Positions 41,274-50,273 of a stretch of DNA of 64,000 nt are shown piece after piece. The notes below the pieces were generated by a model that made no database searches, was not told the DNA's origin, and saw nothing but the letters and a program-made list of their open reading frames with translations. Every line of letters starts with the position of its first letter. Position 1 is the stretch's first letter. This DNA is from Pseudochrobactrum kiredjianiae (lineage in GTDB: Bacteria > Pseudomonadota > Alphaproteobacteria > Rhizobiales > Rhizobiaceae). The stretch spans positions 1,116,001 to 1,180,000 of the forward strand of contig NZ_JAUCBM010000001.1 in the NCBI RefSeq assembly GCF_030362795.1, given 5' to 3'. Position numbers and translations under genes: made by a program.

Positions 41274-42755
41274 ATGACACAGATGATCCGTTTCTTTCTG
41301 AATGGTCACCGGCAGGATGTTCAGATCCGGCCAGATACAACGGTTCTGGAGTGGTTGCGCGGGGAGGCGCGGCTCAAGGGAACGAAGGAGGGCTGTGCCG
41401 AGGGGGATTGCGGAGCGTGCTCCGTGTTAATCGGCACAGATATGGATGCGATTGCGCAGGCTGACACTGCGTCGGGTGCAACACAATCAAACAAAGATGA
41501 CGGAGCGTTTCGCTACCGCGCAGTTAACAGCTGTATCCTCACAATGGGGCAGCTGGACGGCAAAGCTTTGGTCACGGTTGAGGGGCTGAAAACCACACAG
41601 CTTCATCCGGTGCAGGCTGCAATGGCCGAAAACGGTTCGTCCCAATGTGGTTTCTGCACACCAGGCATTGTGATGTCGTTGAGCGGACTGGCCGCAGATT
41701 GTGCCAGTACCGGCACCAAAGCTGACGATCAGCTGATCCATGATACACTGGCAGGTAATCTCTGCCGTTGCACGGGCTATCGCCCGATTGTTGAAGCGGC
41801 ACGCAAGGTGATTGCCGAAGGCGGTGCGCCGGTCGCACAATTGCTTTCCGGTTCTTTGCAGGATATCCGTCCGCAAGCGGATTTCAGCCATAATGGCTCA
41901 ACCTATCATCAGCCGCAGACACTTAAAGAATTGGTGGAGATGCGCGCGCAATATCCGCAGAGCCTGCTGCTTGCCGGTGGCACTGATCTCGGTGTGGCAT
42001 TGGCCGACTATCACAGCGACTGGGATGAAGTGATCTCAACGGCGCATGTGCGCGAGTTGCGTGAGATTCGTGAGGATGCAACGTCCTTCCGGTTTGGTGC
42101 TGCGGTCACATGGGCGGAAGTACTGAAAGCGATCGGTAATCATTATCCTTCACTCACTGTTTTGCTGCGCCGTTTCGGCTCTGTGCAAATCCGCAATCAG
42201 GGCACAATCGGCGGCAATATTGGTACTGCCAGCCCGATCGGAGACGGGGCTCCCGCTTTGATCGGGCTTGGCGCTGAGATTGAGCTGGCTGGTTCAAATG
42301 GCAGTCGCGCATTGCCGCTGGAAGATTTCTTCCTTGATTACCGCAAAACAGAATTGCGAAGCGATGAGGTGATTGCCTCAGTCACGCTGCCGAAGCTGAC
42401 CGTGATACAGAATTACCGCGTTTATAAAATTTCCAAACGCTACGATCAGGATATCTCCACTGTTTGCGGTGCATTCCGTGTGACGCGGGAAAACGGGATT
42501 ATAACAGATGCCCGTATCGCCTTTGGTGGCATGGCAGCAATCCCGAAGCGGGTGAAAAGCACGGAACAGACTTTGATCGGCAAAGCGCTGGATGAAGCAA
42601 CAGTTGCAGCATGTAAACAGGCCATTGCCACAGAACTTAACCCTTTAAGTGACTGGCGCGGCAGTGCCGAATACCGTTTGATAGTGGCGCAAAATCTTAT
42701 TGAGCGATTCAGCCATGATCTGGCCGGTGAAGTGGTGGAGGTGATGGCATTATGA
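41274..42755 (+). CDS. xdhA: Xanthine dehydrogenase small subunit (2Fe-2S and FAD)
   Basis: Carries electrons from the molybdenum site to NAD. The 493-residue protein has the plant-type 2Fe-2S ligands in EGCAEGDCGACSVLIG, the second cluster in CGFCTPGIVMS and NLCRCTGYRPIVEAA, then the FAD domain with LLAGGTDLGV and TIGGNIGTASPIGDGAP. Its stop overlaps xdhB by ATGA. Confidence 0.95.
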   Translation: MTQMIRFFLNGHRQDVQIRPDTTVLEWLRGEARLKGTKEGCAEGDCGACSVLIGTDMDAIAQADTASGATQSNKDDGAFRYRAVNSCILTMGQLDGKALVTVEGLKTTQLHPVQAAMAENGSSQCGFCTPGIVMSLSGLAADCASTGTKADDQLIHDTLAGNLCRCTGYRPIVEAARKVIAEGGAPVAQLLSGSLQDIRPQADFSHNGSTYHQPQTLKELVEMRAQYPQSLLLAGGTDLGVALADYHSDWDEVISTAHVRELREIREDATSFRFGAAVTWAEVLKAIGNHYPSLTVLLRRFGSVQIRNQGTIGGNIGTASPIGDGAPALIGLGAEIELAGSNGSRALPLEDFFLDYRKTELRSDEVIASVTLPKLTVIQNYRVYKISKRYDQDISTVCGAFRVTRENGIITDARIAFGGMAAIPKRVKSTEQTLIGKALDEATVAACKQAIATELNPLSDWRGSAEYRLIVAQNLIERFSHDLAGEVVEVMAL

Positions 42756-45121
42756 TCGCACTTAATCAGCCTTTTCCAACGCCGGATAATATTGAAAAAG
42801 TCGAGCGCAGCATTATCGGTCATGGTGTTGCGCATGATTCCGCAAGCCGCCATGTGGTGGGCAGCGCGACCTATATTGATGATATGCCGGAATTGCCGGA
42901 TACGCTTCATGCGGCTTTTATCTTGTCGCCGGTTGCTCATGGCAGGCTGAAAGGCATGGATGCCAGTGAAGCTTTGGCGCAGGCGGGTGTCGTTGGCATC
43001 TGGGGTGTGCATGATATTTCGGGCATCAATGATGTTTCGCCCGGATTACCCGGTGAGCCGCTTTTTGCTGAGGAACTGCTCGATCATCAGGGGCGGGCAA
43101 TTGCGGTGATTGCCGCGATTAGTTTTGAAGCAGCCTATAAGGCTGCCAAACTGGTGAAGCTGGATATTGAAGAATTGCCGCCTGTACTGGATGTGGAAGA
43201 GGCGCACCGGCAAAAAAGCTATGTGATCCCGCAACAGGTGGTGCAACAGGGCGATGCCAAAACTGCTATTGCCAATGCGGAACATCAGTTTTCCGGTCGC
43301 CTTTCAATGGGCGGGCAGGATCATTTCTACCTCGAAACCCATATTGCCTATGCCATTCCGGGTGAGAACTGGCCGCATGAAAACGGCGATATGCTGGTGC
43401 ATTCCTCAACACAGCATCCGAGCGAAGTGCAGCATCATGTGGCGCATGTGTTGGGACTCCACGCGCATGCGGTGGAATGTCAGGTGCGGCGTATGGGCGG
43501 TGGTTTCGGCGGTAAGGAAAGTCAGGCAACGATTATTGCCTGTGCCGCCGCGCTGGTTGCCGCCAAGACCGGACGTCCTTGCAAAATGCGTCTCAAGCGC
43601 CGCGATGATATGATCGCCACCGGCAAGCGCCATGATTTTGTGGTGCATTGGCAGGCAGGAACGGACAGTCGCGGGCGTATCAAAGGGCTGGATATTGAGT
43701 TTCTTGCCCGTGCCGGAAACTTGCCGGATCTCACCGGTCCGGTGATTGCCCGTGCGCTGACCCACGCGGATAATTCTTATTTTATTGAACATGCGCATTT
43801 CATCGGTCATGCCTGCAAAACCAACACCGTGTCCAATACGGCATTTCGCGGCTTTGGCGGGCCGCAGGGCATTATCGCGATTGAAGCGATTGTCGATACG
43901 ATTGCCCGTGAGTTGAGGCTTGATCCCAATCAGCTACGTGCCATCAATTATTACGGCGATGAGACCGGTGATGAAACGCCCTATGGCCAGAAAGTTGAAG
44001 ACAATCGGCTGGTACAGGTGACAGAAACACTGCTCAACAGCAGTGAATGGCAAAAACGACGTGTGGAAATCGATGCTTATAACGCGACTAATCCGCTGAT
44101 CCGTCGTGGATTGGCGATGATGCCGGTGAAGTTCGGTATCTCATTCAATCTCACGGCACTCAATCAGGCCGGTGCGCTGGTGCATGTCTATCAGGATGGT
44201 TCAGTTTTCTTGAACCATGGTGGCACGGAGATGGGGCAGGGGCTGTTTGTTAAAGTCGCACAGGTTGTGGCTGAAGTCTTCCAGATTGATCTCGACATGG
44301 TGCGTATCTCAGCCACAGCGACCGGCAAAGTACCGAATACGTCTGCAACGGCTGCTTCAACCGGTTCTGATCTAAACGGTATGGCAGCATTTAAAGCGGC
44401 TACGGCGATTAAAACTCGCATGACGAAGGTCGCCGCAGAGCATTACAGCACAGAAGAGAGCGAGATCATCTTCCGTGGTAATCGTGTCTATGCGGGCAAT
44501 GAATCCATGTCCTTTGGCGAACTCGCCAAGCTGACATGGTTTAAACGCGTGCAACTCTCGGAAGCTGCCCATTATGCGACGCCTAAAATCCATTGGGACG
44601 GCAAGACGATGCGCGGCCGTCCGTTCTTCTATTTCACCTATGGCGCAGCCGTTGCTGAAGTGGCGGTGGATACGCTGACCGGCGAAACACGCTGCCTGCG
44701 GGCGGATTTATTGCAGGATGTCGGCTTCCCGCTCAATCCGGCGATTGATCTCGGCCAGATTGAGGGTGCTTTTGTGCAGGGCATGGGCTGGGTCACCTGT
44801 GAAGAGCTATGGTGGGATAAGGCAGGGCGGTTATGCACGGCAGGTCCTTCGACCTATAAAATTCCGGGTTCGCGCGATGTGCCGGAAATTTTCAATGTAC
44901 GGATATTGGAAAATGCACCGAACCGCGAGGAAACGGTATTCCGTTCCAAAGCCATTGGTGAGCCGCCGCTGATGCTCGGAATTTCCGTCTGGTTAGCAAT
45001 TCGCGATGCGATTGCTTCGATTGCGGATCATCAGTTTTCGCCGGAACTGGATGCACCCGCCACACCGGAAACCGTGCTGAAATCGATCATGAAATTACGC
45101 CACCGGCAGAAGCAGGAATAG
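42752..45121 (+). CDS. xdhB: Xanthine dehydrogenase large subunit (molybdopterin)
   Basis: Oxidises hypoxanthine and xanthine to urate at a sulfurated molybdenum site. The 789-residue protein shows VRRMGGGFGGKESQ, the substrate arginine region NTAFRGFGGPQG, GTEMGQGLFVKVAQ and the catalytic glutamate in SKAIGEPPLMLG. Full activity needs the XdhC chaperone for cofactor sulfuration; no xdhC gene follows, uraD does. Confidence 0.95.
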   Translation: MIALNQPFPTPDNIEKVERSIIGHGVAHDSASRHVVGSATYIDDMPELPDTLHAAFILSPVAHGRLKGMDASEALAQAGVVGIWGVHDISGINDVSPGLPGEPLFAEELLDHQGRAIAVIAAISFEAAYKAAKLVKLDIEELPPVLDVEEAHRQKSYVIPQQVVQQGDAKTAIANAEHQFSGRLSMGGQDHFYLETHIAYAIPGENWPHENGDMLVHSSTQHPSEVQHHVAHVLGLHAHAVECQVRRMGGGFGGKESQATIIACAAALVAAKTGRPCKMRLKRRDDMIATGKRHDFVVHWQAGTDSRGRIKGLDIEFLARAGNLPDLTGPVIARALTHADNSYFIEHAHFIGHACKTNTVSNTAFRGFGGPQGIIAIEAIVDTIARELRLDPNQLRAINYYGDETGDETPYGQKVEDNRLVQVTETLLNSSEWQKRRVEIDAYNATNPLIRRGLAMMPVKFGISFNLTALNQAGALVHVYQDGSVFLNHGGTEMGQGLFVKVAQVVAEVFQIDLDMVRISATATGKVPNTSATAASTGSDLNGMAAFKAATAIKTRMTKVAAEHYSTEESEIIFRGNRVYAGNESMSFGELAKLTWFKRVQLSEAAHYATPKIHWDGKTMRGRPFFYFTYGAAVAEVAVDTLTGETRCLRADLLQDVGFPLNPAIDLGQIEGAFVQGMGWVTCEELWWDKAGRLCTAGPSTYKIPGSRDVPEIFNVRILENAPNREETVFRSKAIGEPPLMLGISVWLAIRDAIASIADHQFSPELDAPATPETVLKSIMKLRHRQKQE

Positions 45122-45127
45122 TCTGTT

Positions 45128-45649
45128 ATGAATTTACAGGAATTGAATAGCTTGCCTGAGGCAGATTTTATCGCTGCGCTGGGCGGTATTTTCGAGCATT
45201 CCCCTTGGGTGGCAGAGGCTGTAGAGGGGCATAGACCGTTCGCTTCAGTTTCTGTTTTGCATCAGGCGATGGTGGAGGCGGTTGAAAAAGCTGGTGTGAA
45301 CAAGCAATTGACGCTGATCCGTGCGCATCCTGATCTGGCCGGTAAGGCAGCACGTGCAGGAAACCTGACTGACGCCTCAACCAGTGAACAAAAAGGTGCG
45401 GGGCTCGACCGGTTGGATGATGCGGAATATGAGCGGTTTCATCGCCTGAATGATGCTTATAAGCAGCACTTTGACTTTCCCTTTATTCTCGCAGTGCGTG
45501 GTTTTGAGGGTAAAGGGCATGATAAATATTCGATCCTCTCCAATTTTGAAACGCGATTACAAAATACGCCGGAGCAGGAAATTTCTGAAGCAGTGCGGCA
45601 GATTGCGCGTATCGCTAAGCTGCGGCTGGGGGATATGCTCACCATATAA
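45128..45649 (+). CDS. uraD: OHCU decarboxylase
   Basis: Converts 2-oxo-4-hydroxy-4-carboxy-5-ureidoimidazoline to S-allantoin. The 173-residue all-helical protein shows GIFEHSPWVAEAV with the catalytic histidine, LIRAHPDLAGKAA, the SEQKGAGLDRL helix and FPFILAVRGF. It follows xdhB by 6 bases and precedes uraH. Confidence 0.94.
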   Translation: MNLQELNSLPEADFIAALGGIFEHSPWVAEAVEGHRPFASVSVLHQAMVEAVEKAGVNKQLTLIRAHPDLAGKAARAGNLTDASTSEQKGAGLDRLDDAEYERFHRLNDAYKQHFDFPFILAVRGFEGKGHDKYSILSNFETRLQNTPEQEISEAVRQIARIAKLRLGDMLTI

Positions 45650-45676
45650 ATATTATGCAGCAGAAAAGGTATAGTT

Positions 45677-46033
45677 ATGGCAAAACTCTCAACCCATGTT
45701 CTGGACACCGCTCATGGCAAACCTGCTGCTGCAATGCGCCTTGAGTTTTATAAGGTCACAGGCAGCGGTGAACTGGAACTGCTGAAGCGCACAACCACCA
45801 ATCTGGACGGACGCACGGACGAGCCGCTGCTTGGTGAGGCTGAAATGCGGGCCGGTATTTATGAAATTCAGTTTCATGTGGCGGAGTATTTCGACTCACA
45901 AGGCGCTTATTTGGCAAAGCTGCCGTTTCTCGATCTGATCCCGATCCGTTTTTCGATTGCCGATGAGAGTGCTAATTACCACGTGCCGCTGCTCGTCAGC
46001 CCGTGGGCTTATTCGACATATCGCGGCAGTTAA
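45677..46033 (+). CDS. uraH: 5-hydroxyisourate hydrolase
   Basis: Transthyretin-like enzyme that opens 5-hydroxyisourate, the urate oxidase product. At 118 residues it shows the N-terminal [14 protein letters not shown] with catalytic histidine, an internal arginine near LNGRTD-like [10 protein letters not shown] and the family's C-terminal YRGS tetrapeptide. It closes the purine cluster. Confidence 0.95.
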   Translation: MAKLSTHVLDTAHGKPAAAMRLEFYKVTGSGELELLKRTTTNLDGRTDEPLLGEAEMRAGIYEIQFHVAEYFDSQGAYLAKLPFLDLIPIRFSIADESANYHVPLLVSPWAYSTYRGS

Positions 46034-46116
46034 ATTGTAAAACGGGGAGAATCTATCCCCGCCTTTGGCTCCGGTCATAGACTTTTCCTGTTTTTAAACA
46101 GCGGGAAAAGCACGAT

Positions 46117-46938
46117 ATGGAAACGACACCCAATCTGAAAATGCCGTATATTCTGCCCAGTCAGGCGCAGAAACACGTGACGCATAATGAGGCGCTGCGT
46201 TATCTTGATGCGCTTTTGCATCTCTCAGTGACCAGCAGACAATATACTTCGCCACCAGTGACTGCACAGGAAGGGGAGCGCTATCTGGTGCCGACAGGTG
46301 CCGCAGATTTGTGGCAGGCGCAGGATGGGAAGCTGGCGGCTTTCATGGATGCAGAATGGTTTTTCTTCACGCCTTTGCGTGGGTGGACAATGCATGTTGC
46401 TGATGAAAATGTGCTGCTGATTTTTAACGGCACGCAGTGGCAGTCATTGATTAACTCGCAGCCGATGATTGGCGTGAATACTGACGCTGACAGTTATAAC
46501 CGTTTGGCCGTGTCATCCGATGCAGTTTTGCTAACCCATAGCGGGGCGGGGCATCAGCTAAAGATCAATAAAAATCTCAGCGACAATACTGCTTCCTTGC
46601 TGTTTCAAAGTGGCTGGACAGGCTATGCCGAAATGGGGCTGGCGGGTGAGAATAACTTTAGCATCAAAGTCGCAGATGATGCCGGACAATGGCGACAAGC
46701 ACTGCGTATTGATCGTGCCAGCGGTAATGTCGCAATCGGATCAGTATGGCCGACAGCGCCTTTGCATGTGGATGGGGCGTTGCGCGTAGGAAGTTATGAG
46801 ACTGCTACTTTACCTAATGCTGCTCAAAGCGGTGCAGGCGCAATTGTTTTCGTGAAATCAGGTCAAAGCGTTAAACCAGCTTTTAGTGACGGAACGCACT
46901 GGCGCTGGATTCAGGATAGCCAGCCTGTCGGAGCATAA
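46117..46938 (+). CDS. DUF2793 phage-like protein
   Basis: A 273-residue protein starting METTPNLKMPYILPSQAQKHVTHNEALRYLDAL, the DUF2793 opening, then GERYLVPTGAADLWQ and WFFFTPLRGWTMHV. DUF2793 is frequent in tail or host-attachment regions of alphaproteobacterial prophages and gene transfer agents. It lies between the purine cluster and the tRNA-Gln that hosts the integrated element, but outside the att repeats, so it may be a leftover from an earlier insertion. Confidence 0.8.
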   Translation: METTPNLKMPYILPSQAQKHVTHNEALRYLDALLHLSVTSRQYTSPPVTAQEGERYLVPTGAADLWQAQDGKLAAFMDAEWFFFTPLRGWTMHVADENVLLIFNGTQWQSLINSQPMIGVNTDADSYNRLAVSSDAVLLTHSGAGHQLKINKNLSDNTASLLFQSGWTGYAEMGLAGENNFSIKVADDAGQWRQALRIDRASGNVAIGSVWPTAPLHVDGALRVGSYETATLPNAAQSGAGAIVFVKSGQSVKPAFSDGTHWRWIQDSQPVGA

Positions 46939-47196
46939 TTTTGTTATGCTTTATCTTTTTCACTGCAGGACTGTTGATAATACATCCTGCAGTGAAGAGA
47001 AACTGCAAGGCTGGTATGAAAATTCTGCCTGAAAAAGCGCTTTGATACGTGAAAATCAACGCTGCAAGGCGAAAATTCGCGATTGGGTCGCTTTGCTTTG
47101 ATTTAAAATGTTAAAATCTGATTTCAGTGGATTGCACAATGAAATTCTTGAAGCTATAAGCCGATCACCGCCACGGAATCTCTCCGTGATTTGTTT

Positions 47197-47270
47197 TGGG
47201 GCGTAGCCAAGCGGTAAGGCACCGGTTTTTGGTACCGGCATCCCTGGTTCGAATCCAGGCGCCCCAGCCA
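47197..47270 (+). tRNA. tRNA-Gln (anticodon TTG)
   Basis: A 74-base cloverleaf: acceptor TGGGGCG pairs with CGCCCCA, anticodon stem CCGGT/ACCGG encloses the loop with anticodon TTG (reads CAA), T-arm CCTGG-TTCGAAT-CCAGG, discriminator G and encoded CCA at 47268-47270. Its 3' 17 bases are the left boundary of the integrated element; the element restores the 3' end, so the tRNA is intact. Confidence 0.95.
47254..47270 (+). repeat. attL core (in tRNA-Gln 3' end)
   Basis: TCCAGGCGCCCCAGCCA, the T-arm/acceptor end of the tRNA, identical to 59401-59417. Confidence 0.92.
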
Positions 47271-47321
47271 CTTCCAATTTTTCAAATAAAATCAATCACT
47301 TAAGGTGAAATTATTGCCTCT

Positions 47322-47346
47322 GGTAGTACACGTTGGTAGTACACGT
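47322..47346 (+). promoter_or_regulatory. Left integrase arm-type sites
   Basis: Two direct copies of GGTAGTACACGT with a 13-base period (47322-47333, 47335-47346), about 50 bases inside attL. The same pair occurs near the right end, in the same orientation, which is the arrangement expected for arm-type binding sites of the integrase. Confidence 0.75.
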
Positions 47347-47505
47347 AGAGGGTTCATAAAGTCGGTGACTGGGGCTTCGTTTTAAGTAAATGAAGTGGCG
47401 TAAGATTTTGATTCCTTGCAAAAAGACATAATCATTTATTGCTGAACATTTCTGATCATCTAGATTAAGTATCTCTATGATTGCCTTAGGGTGGGTGAGG
47501 GGTAA

Positions 47506-48267
47506 ATGAGAAAATATTTCTGGCGATTTTTAGGGATGCTGGCAGCTACTTGCGTTTTGTTCTTAGTAGTCGCTGCTTTTATTTATGACCCATGTAGCGT
47601 ATTGCCTGACAATGACACAGCGCAAGGTGTTTGTGCGCTTATCGGTTACCGTATTTATCATTTTCAAACCCTGATAACCGGTATCATTGCTATCTTCGTA
47701 GCGTGGGCTACCATTTATCAAATGAGGCAGAGCGATAAAGAACAAGCAGAACGTCACGCCGCTGTTCGAGAAATAGACATCAGAAAAGACGCACTCAAAA
47801 TACAAAAGGTATATGACCCTTTTTGGGGGAGGCTTATCGAAAGTGAAGCAGCAATCAGTGCCCTTAATATTCAATTAGCAGCTTTGAAAGGGTCAGATGA
47901 AAAACTCCACATTCTCATGGACGACAATGGTATCAGTAGGGCTATTCAATCAATAATCAACTTTATAAACTCTGAACAACTAAATGACGTTAAGGAATTA
48001 CTTTCGTCTAAAACGCTACTGGCTGTGCAACATATTGATGGTGTCATATCAATAGTTGATAGACGCTACGAATATATCATTCGCTACCACGAAGAAAGAA
48101 GGCAGGGTGCTGGCGATGAGGCTTTTGGGGATAGATATCAAGAGTATGAGCTTGATTGGGGAGATGACTTTGAGGCGTCTCTCCAATCGGTTCAGGCGAA
48201 TATAAAAAATATAATTGAGGCATTATCCGGCTCACATAAAGTATATGGGCGTTATTGGAATAAATAG
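47506..48267 (+). CDS. Unknown two-helix membrane protein of the island
   Basis: A 253-residue protein. Two membrane helices (about residues 5-27 and 53-70) flank a short loop with CSVLPDNDTAQGVC, whose cysteines could form a disulfide. The rest is a charged, helical cytoplasmic region with a likely coiled coil (QMRQSDKEQAERHAAVREID) and a DFEASLQSVQANIKNIIEAL tail. This plan is shared by several phage-borne exclusion or abortive-infection candidates, but no specific family was recognised. GAGGGG precedes the ATG. It is the first gene inside attL. Confidence 0.7.
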   Translation: MRKYFWRFLGMLAATCVLFLVVAAFIYDPCSVLPDNDTAQGVCALIGYRIYHFQTLITGIIAIFVAWATIYQMRQSDKEQAERHAAVREIDIRKDALKIQKVYDPFWGRLIESEAAISALNIQLAALKGSDEKLHILMDDNGISRAIQSIINFINSEQLNDVKELLSSKTLLAVQHIDGVISIVDRRYEYIIRYHEERRQGAGDEAFGDRYQEYELDWGDDFEASLQSVQANIKNIIEALSGSHKVYGRYWNK

Positions 48268-48340
48268 CTTATGTTATACTATTCAGCGAGCGGGGTGATC
48301 ACCAAAACACATAATCACCCCATGAAAAAGATGAGCGCAA

Positions 48341-48889
48341 TCATTGCAGCTTTTCACTCAATGCCCGATAGACGGCTGCTCGACTTACACCGGTGACCTT
48401 AATAATCTCAGGCACGGACTTGCCTTCTGCTTTGAGTGTCCGTATTGCGGCTTCATCTACAGTCTTAGGTCGACCGCCTGTGTCGCCTCTCTCTTTCGCT
48501 TTAGCAATACCTTCAAGCTGGCGCTCTTTGCGTAAAGCCGTTTCGAACTCTGCCATAGATGCCAGAATACCGAACATGAGCTTGCCGGTTCTGGTGGTTG
48601 TGTCTAAGGCTGCATCGTCCAGCACCTTGAAACCCACGCCTTTCTTGTCCAGCAATTCAAGTATCTGGTGAAGATGTGAGGCTGATCGAGCTAGTCGGTC
48701 GAGTTTCGTGATGATAAGCGTATCACCCTCACGCACAAAGTTAAGCGCCTCAGCGAGTTGCTCCCTGTCCTTGTCTAAGCCGGATTGCTTCTCACTAAAT
48801 ATCTTCTCAGCTCCTGCCGCCTGTAAGCGTTCAATCTGGCCGCTGTGGTCTTGTCCAAGGGAACTAACACGGGCATAGGCAACAATCAT
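48341..48889 (-). CDS. Serine recombinase (resolvase/invertase family)
   Basis: A 182-residue small serine recombinase. The N-terminal catalytic domain starts MIVAYARVSSLGQD with the nucleophilic serine at about residue 9 or 10, then LIITKLDRLARSA with the catalytic arginines and LFGILASMAEFE-like MFGILASMAEFE. The C-terminal helix-turn-helix is VPEIIKVTGVSRAAVYRAL. It may resolve multimers of the excised element or invert a segment; candidate binding repeats lie just upstream of its start. GGAG lies 8 bases before the ATG. Confidence 0.93.
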   Translation of the reverse strand: MIVAYARVSSLGQDHSGQIERLQAAGAEKIFSEKQSGLDKDREQLAEALNFVREGDTLIITKLDRLARSASHLHQILELLDKKGVGFKVLDDAALDTTTRTGKLMFGILASMAEFETALRKERQLEGIAKAKERGDTGGRPKTVDEAAIRTLKAEGKSVPEIIKVTGVSRAAVYRALSEKLQ

Positions 48890-48900
48890 TTTCTGTCTCC

Positions 48901-48983
48901 AAACCTCTAAGGGTATTTGTAGACTTGCATTTAGAGACTGTTTTGAGACGGGTCAATAGCCTTGTCCCAAAAGTCTAGATTTG
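48901..48983. promoter_or_regulatory. Possible res site/promoter of the serine recombinase
   Basis: The spacer before the recombinase contains repeated AGACT- and TTTTG-like half-sites: TAGACTTGCATTTAGAGACTG, then an imperfect inverted pair AGACTGTTTTGAGAC and GTCCCAAAAGTCT. Resolvase genes commonly have their recombination site here, overlapping the promoter. Confidence 0.35.
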
Positions 48984-49090
48984 AGAATGCTGGGGATGAT
49001 AAGATTGCCACCATAAACTAAAATTGCAAAGTGACGTGCCAGTATCAATATTCTCTCAGGAAATCTAATAATTGTGTATGAGGCACATTC

Positions 49091-50137
49091 ATGAATGATG
49101 AAAAACAACCAGACGATAAAGACAAAAATACTCAACCTGAGATTTTATCATCTATGAATTTTAGAGATAATGGATTTAATCATGACTTATCCAAATATTT
49201 TATAAACAATAATTTTTCAGGAGCTCTAAAAGCTACCGAAAATTCTTTGCATGGGATGAAGTCGGCATTAAATTTCACACATCCTTTTACAGATATTATG
49301 AAGGCTGTAGAAGAGAATAATGCTCTATATAAGCCAATGAGTGCCCTCCATTTAAATGCTGGAGGGGCATTAGGTGAAGCAGTAAAAGGGATTAAAATAT
49401 TAGAAAATTTTAAACCTGCTTTTAGCTCAGATTTTATGAAAACACCTAAAAACTTAAAATCATATACAAACAGTCTTGATAAGTTAACCGGCACATCACC
49501 TGAAACAAAATCTATAATAAGTAAAGCAAAAGAGCAAAAAGTACTTATTGACGGTATATCTGATGGTAGTGATTCTGAAAAATATTTAAATGACAAGGTA
49601 CTAAAGAAAGAGCAACACTTATCTGCATCTCCACCTTATACAAACCACCCTGCGCATCAAACGAATGACAAGCTCGCTTCAATCGACCAGCGATTTGAAA
49701 AAATGCTTGAAGTGATGTTGAAAGCAGCAAGCATTGGTAATGATATACAAGCCAATGCAGCTTCATTCATTGATAAGTTTGAGGTAGCGTCACAGAAGAC
49801 TGATACATCAGCGAGAACAGCAATCAGGATAGGGATTATTGCTGTAGTGATTGCCATCGCAACCCCCATTTTATCTAAAATTGTGGATGCTTATTCCAGC
49901 AATCCAGTCGTAGCAGCGGTCGAAGCGTTGAGTCGTGAAGTTGCTACATCACAGCAGACACAAAACGGTATGGTGGAGCGGTTTGTTACCGAGTTTCGTG
50001 ATGGTGATGAAGCCATCGTAAAAGGCATTGCGGCAGAGTTGCATGCAAACCAAGAGGAGACTAACGACCTTTTGCGTAGCCTTTTAAAACAACTGGCAGA
50101 GAAGCCCAAAGAAAGCTTACCCCAACCACAGCCATGA
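49091..50137 (+). CDS. Unknown AT-rich membrane protein of the island
   Basis: A 348-residue protein with a long soluble N-terminal part (about 1-240), one strong membrane helix (about 246-268, IGIIAVVIAIATPILSKIVDAY) and a helical C-terminal tail rich in acidic residues and glutamine. The first 600 bases are markedly richer in A+T than the neighbours, a sign of foreign origin. No family was recognised. Position beside the integrase-distal end of the island, alone and rightward, suits an accessory (moron or defence-like) gene, which is inference only. Confidence 0.65.
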   Translation: MNDEKQPDDKDKNTQPEILSSMNFRDNGFNHDLSKYFINNNFSGALKATENSLHGMKSALNFTHPFTDIMKAVEENNALYKPMSALHLNAGGALGEAVKGIKILENFKPAFSSDFMKTPKNLKSYTNSLDKLTGTSPETKSIISKAKEQKVLIDGISDGSDSEKYLNDKVLKKEQHLSASPPYTNHPAHQTNDKLASIDQRFEKMLEVMLKAASIGNDIQANAASFIDKFEVASQKTDTSARTAIRIGIIAVVIAIATPILSKIVDAYSSNPVVAAVEALSREVATSQQTQNGMVERFVTEFRDGDEAIVKGIAAELHANQEETNDLLRSLLKQLAEKPKESLPQPQP

Positions 50138-50273
50138 CACATTCGTTGCAAAGTACGATAGCATGACCTTCTGAATATTGAAGACTGGGGTGGCACGGGG
50201 GGATGTGTGGTTTCTATATATCTGATTTGGGGTCTCAGATTTTTCCACCAAACATTTCCCCCTACACCTATTC

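Noticed and set aside
50138-50273. Imperfect GGGGGA...TCCCCC inverted arms between convergent genes
   Set aside because: Pairing is interrupted and the loop is long; not convincing as a terminator.
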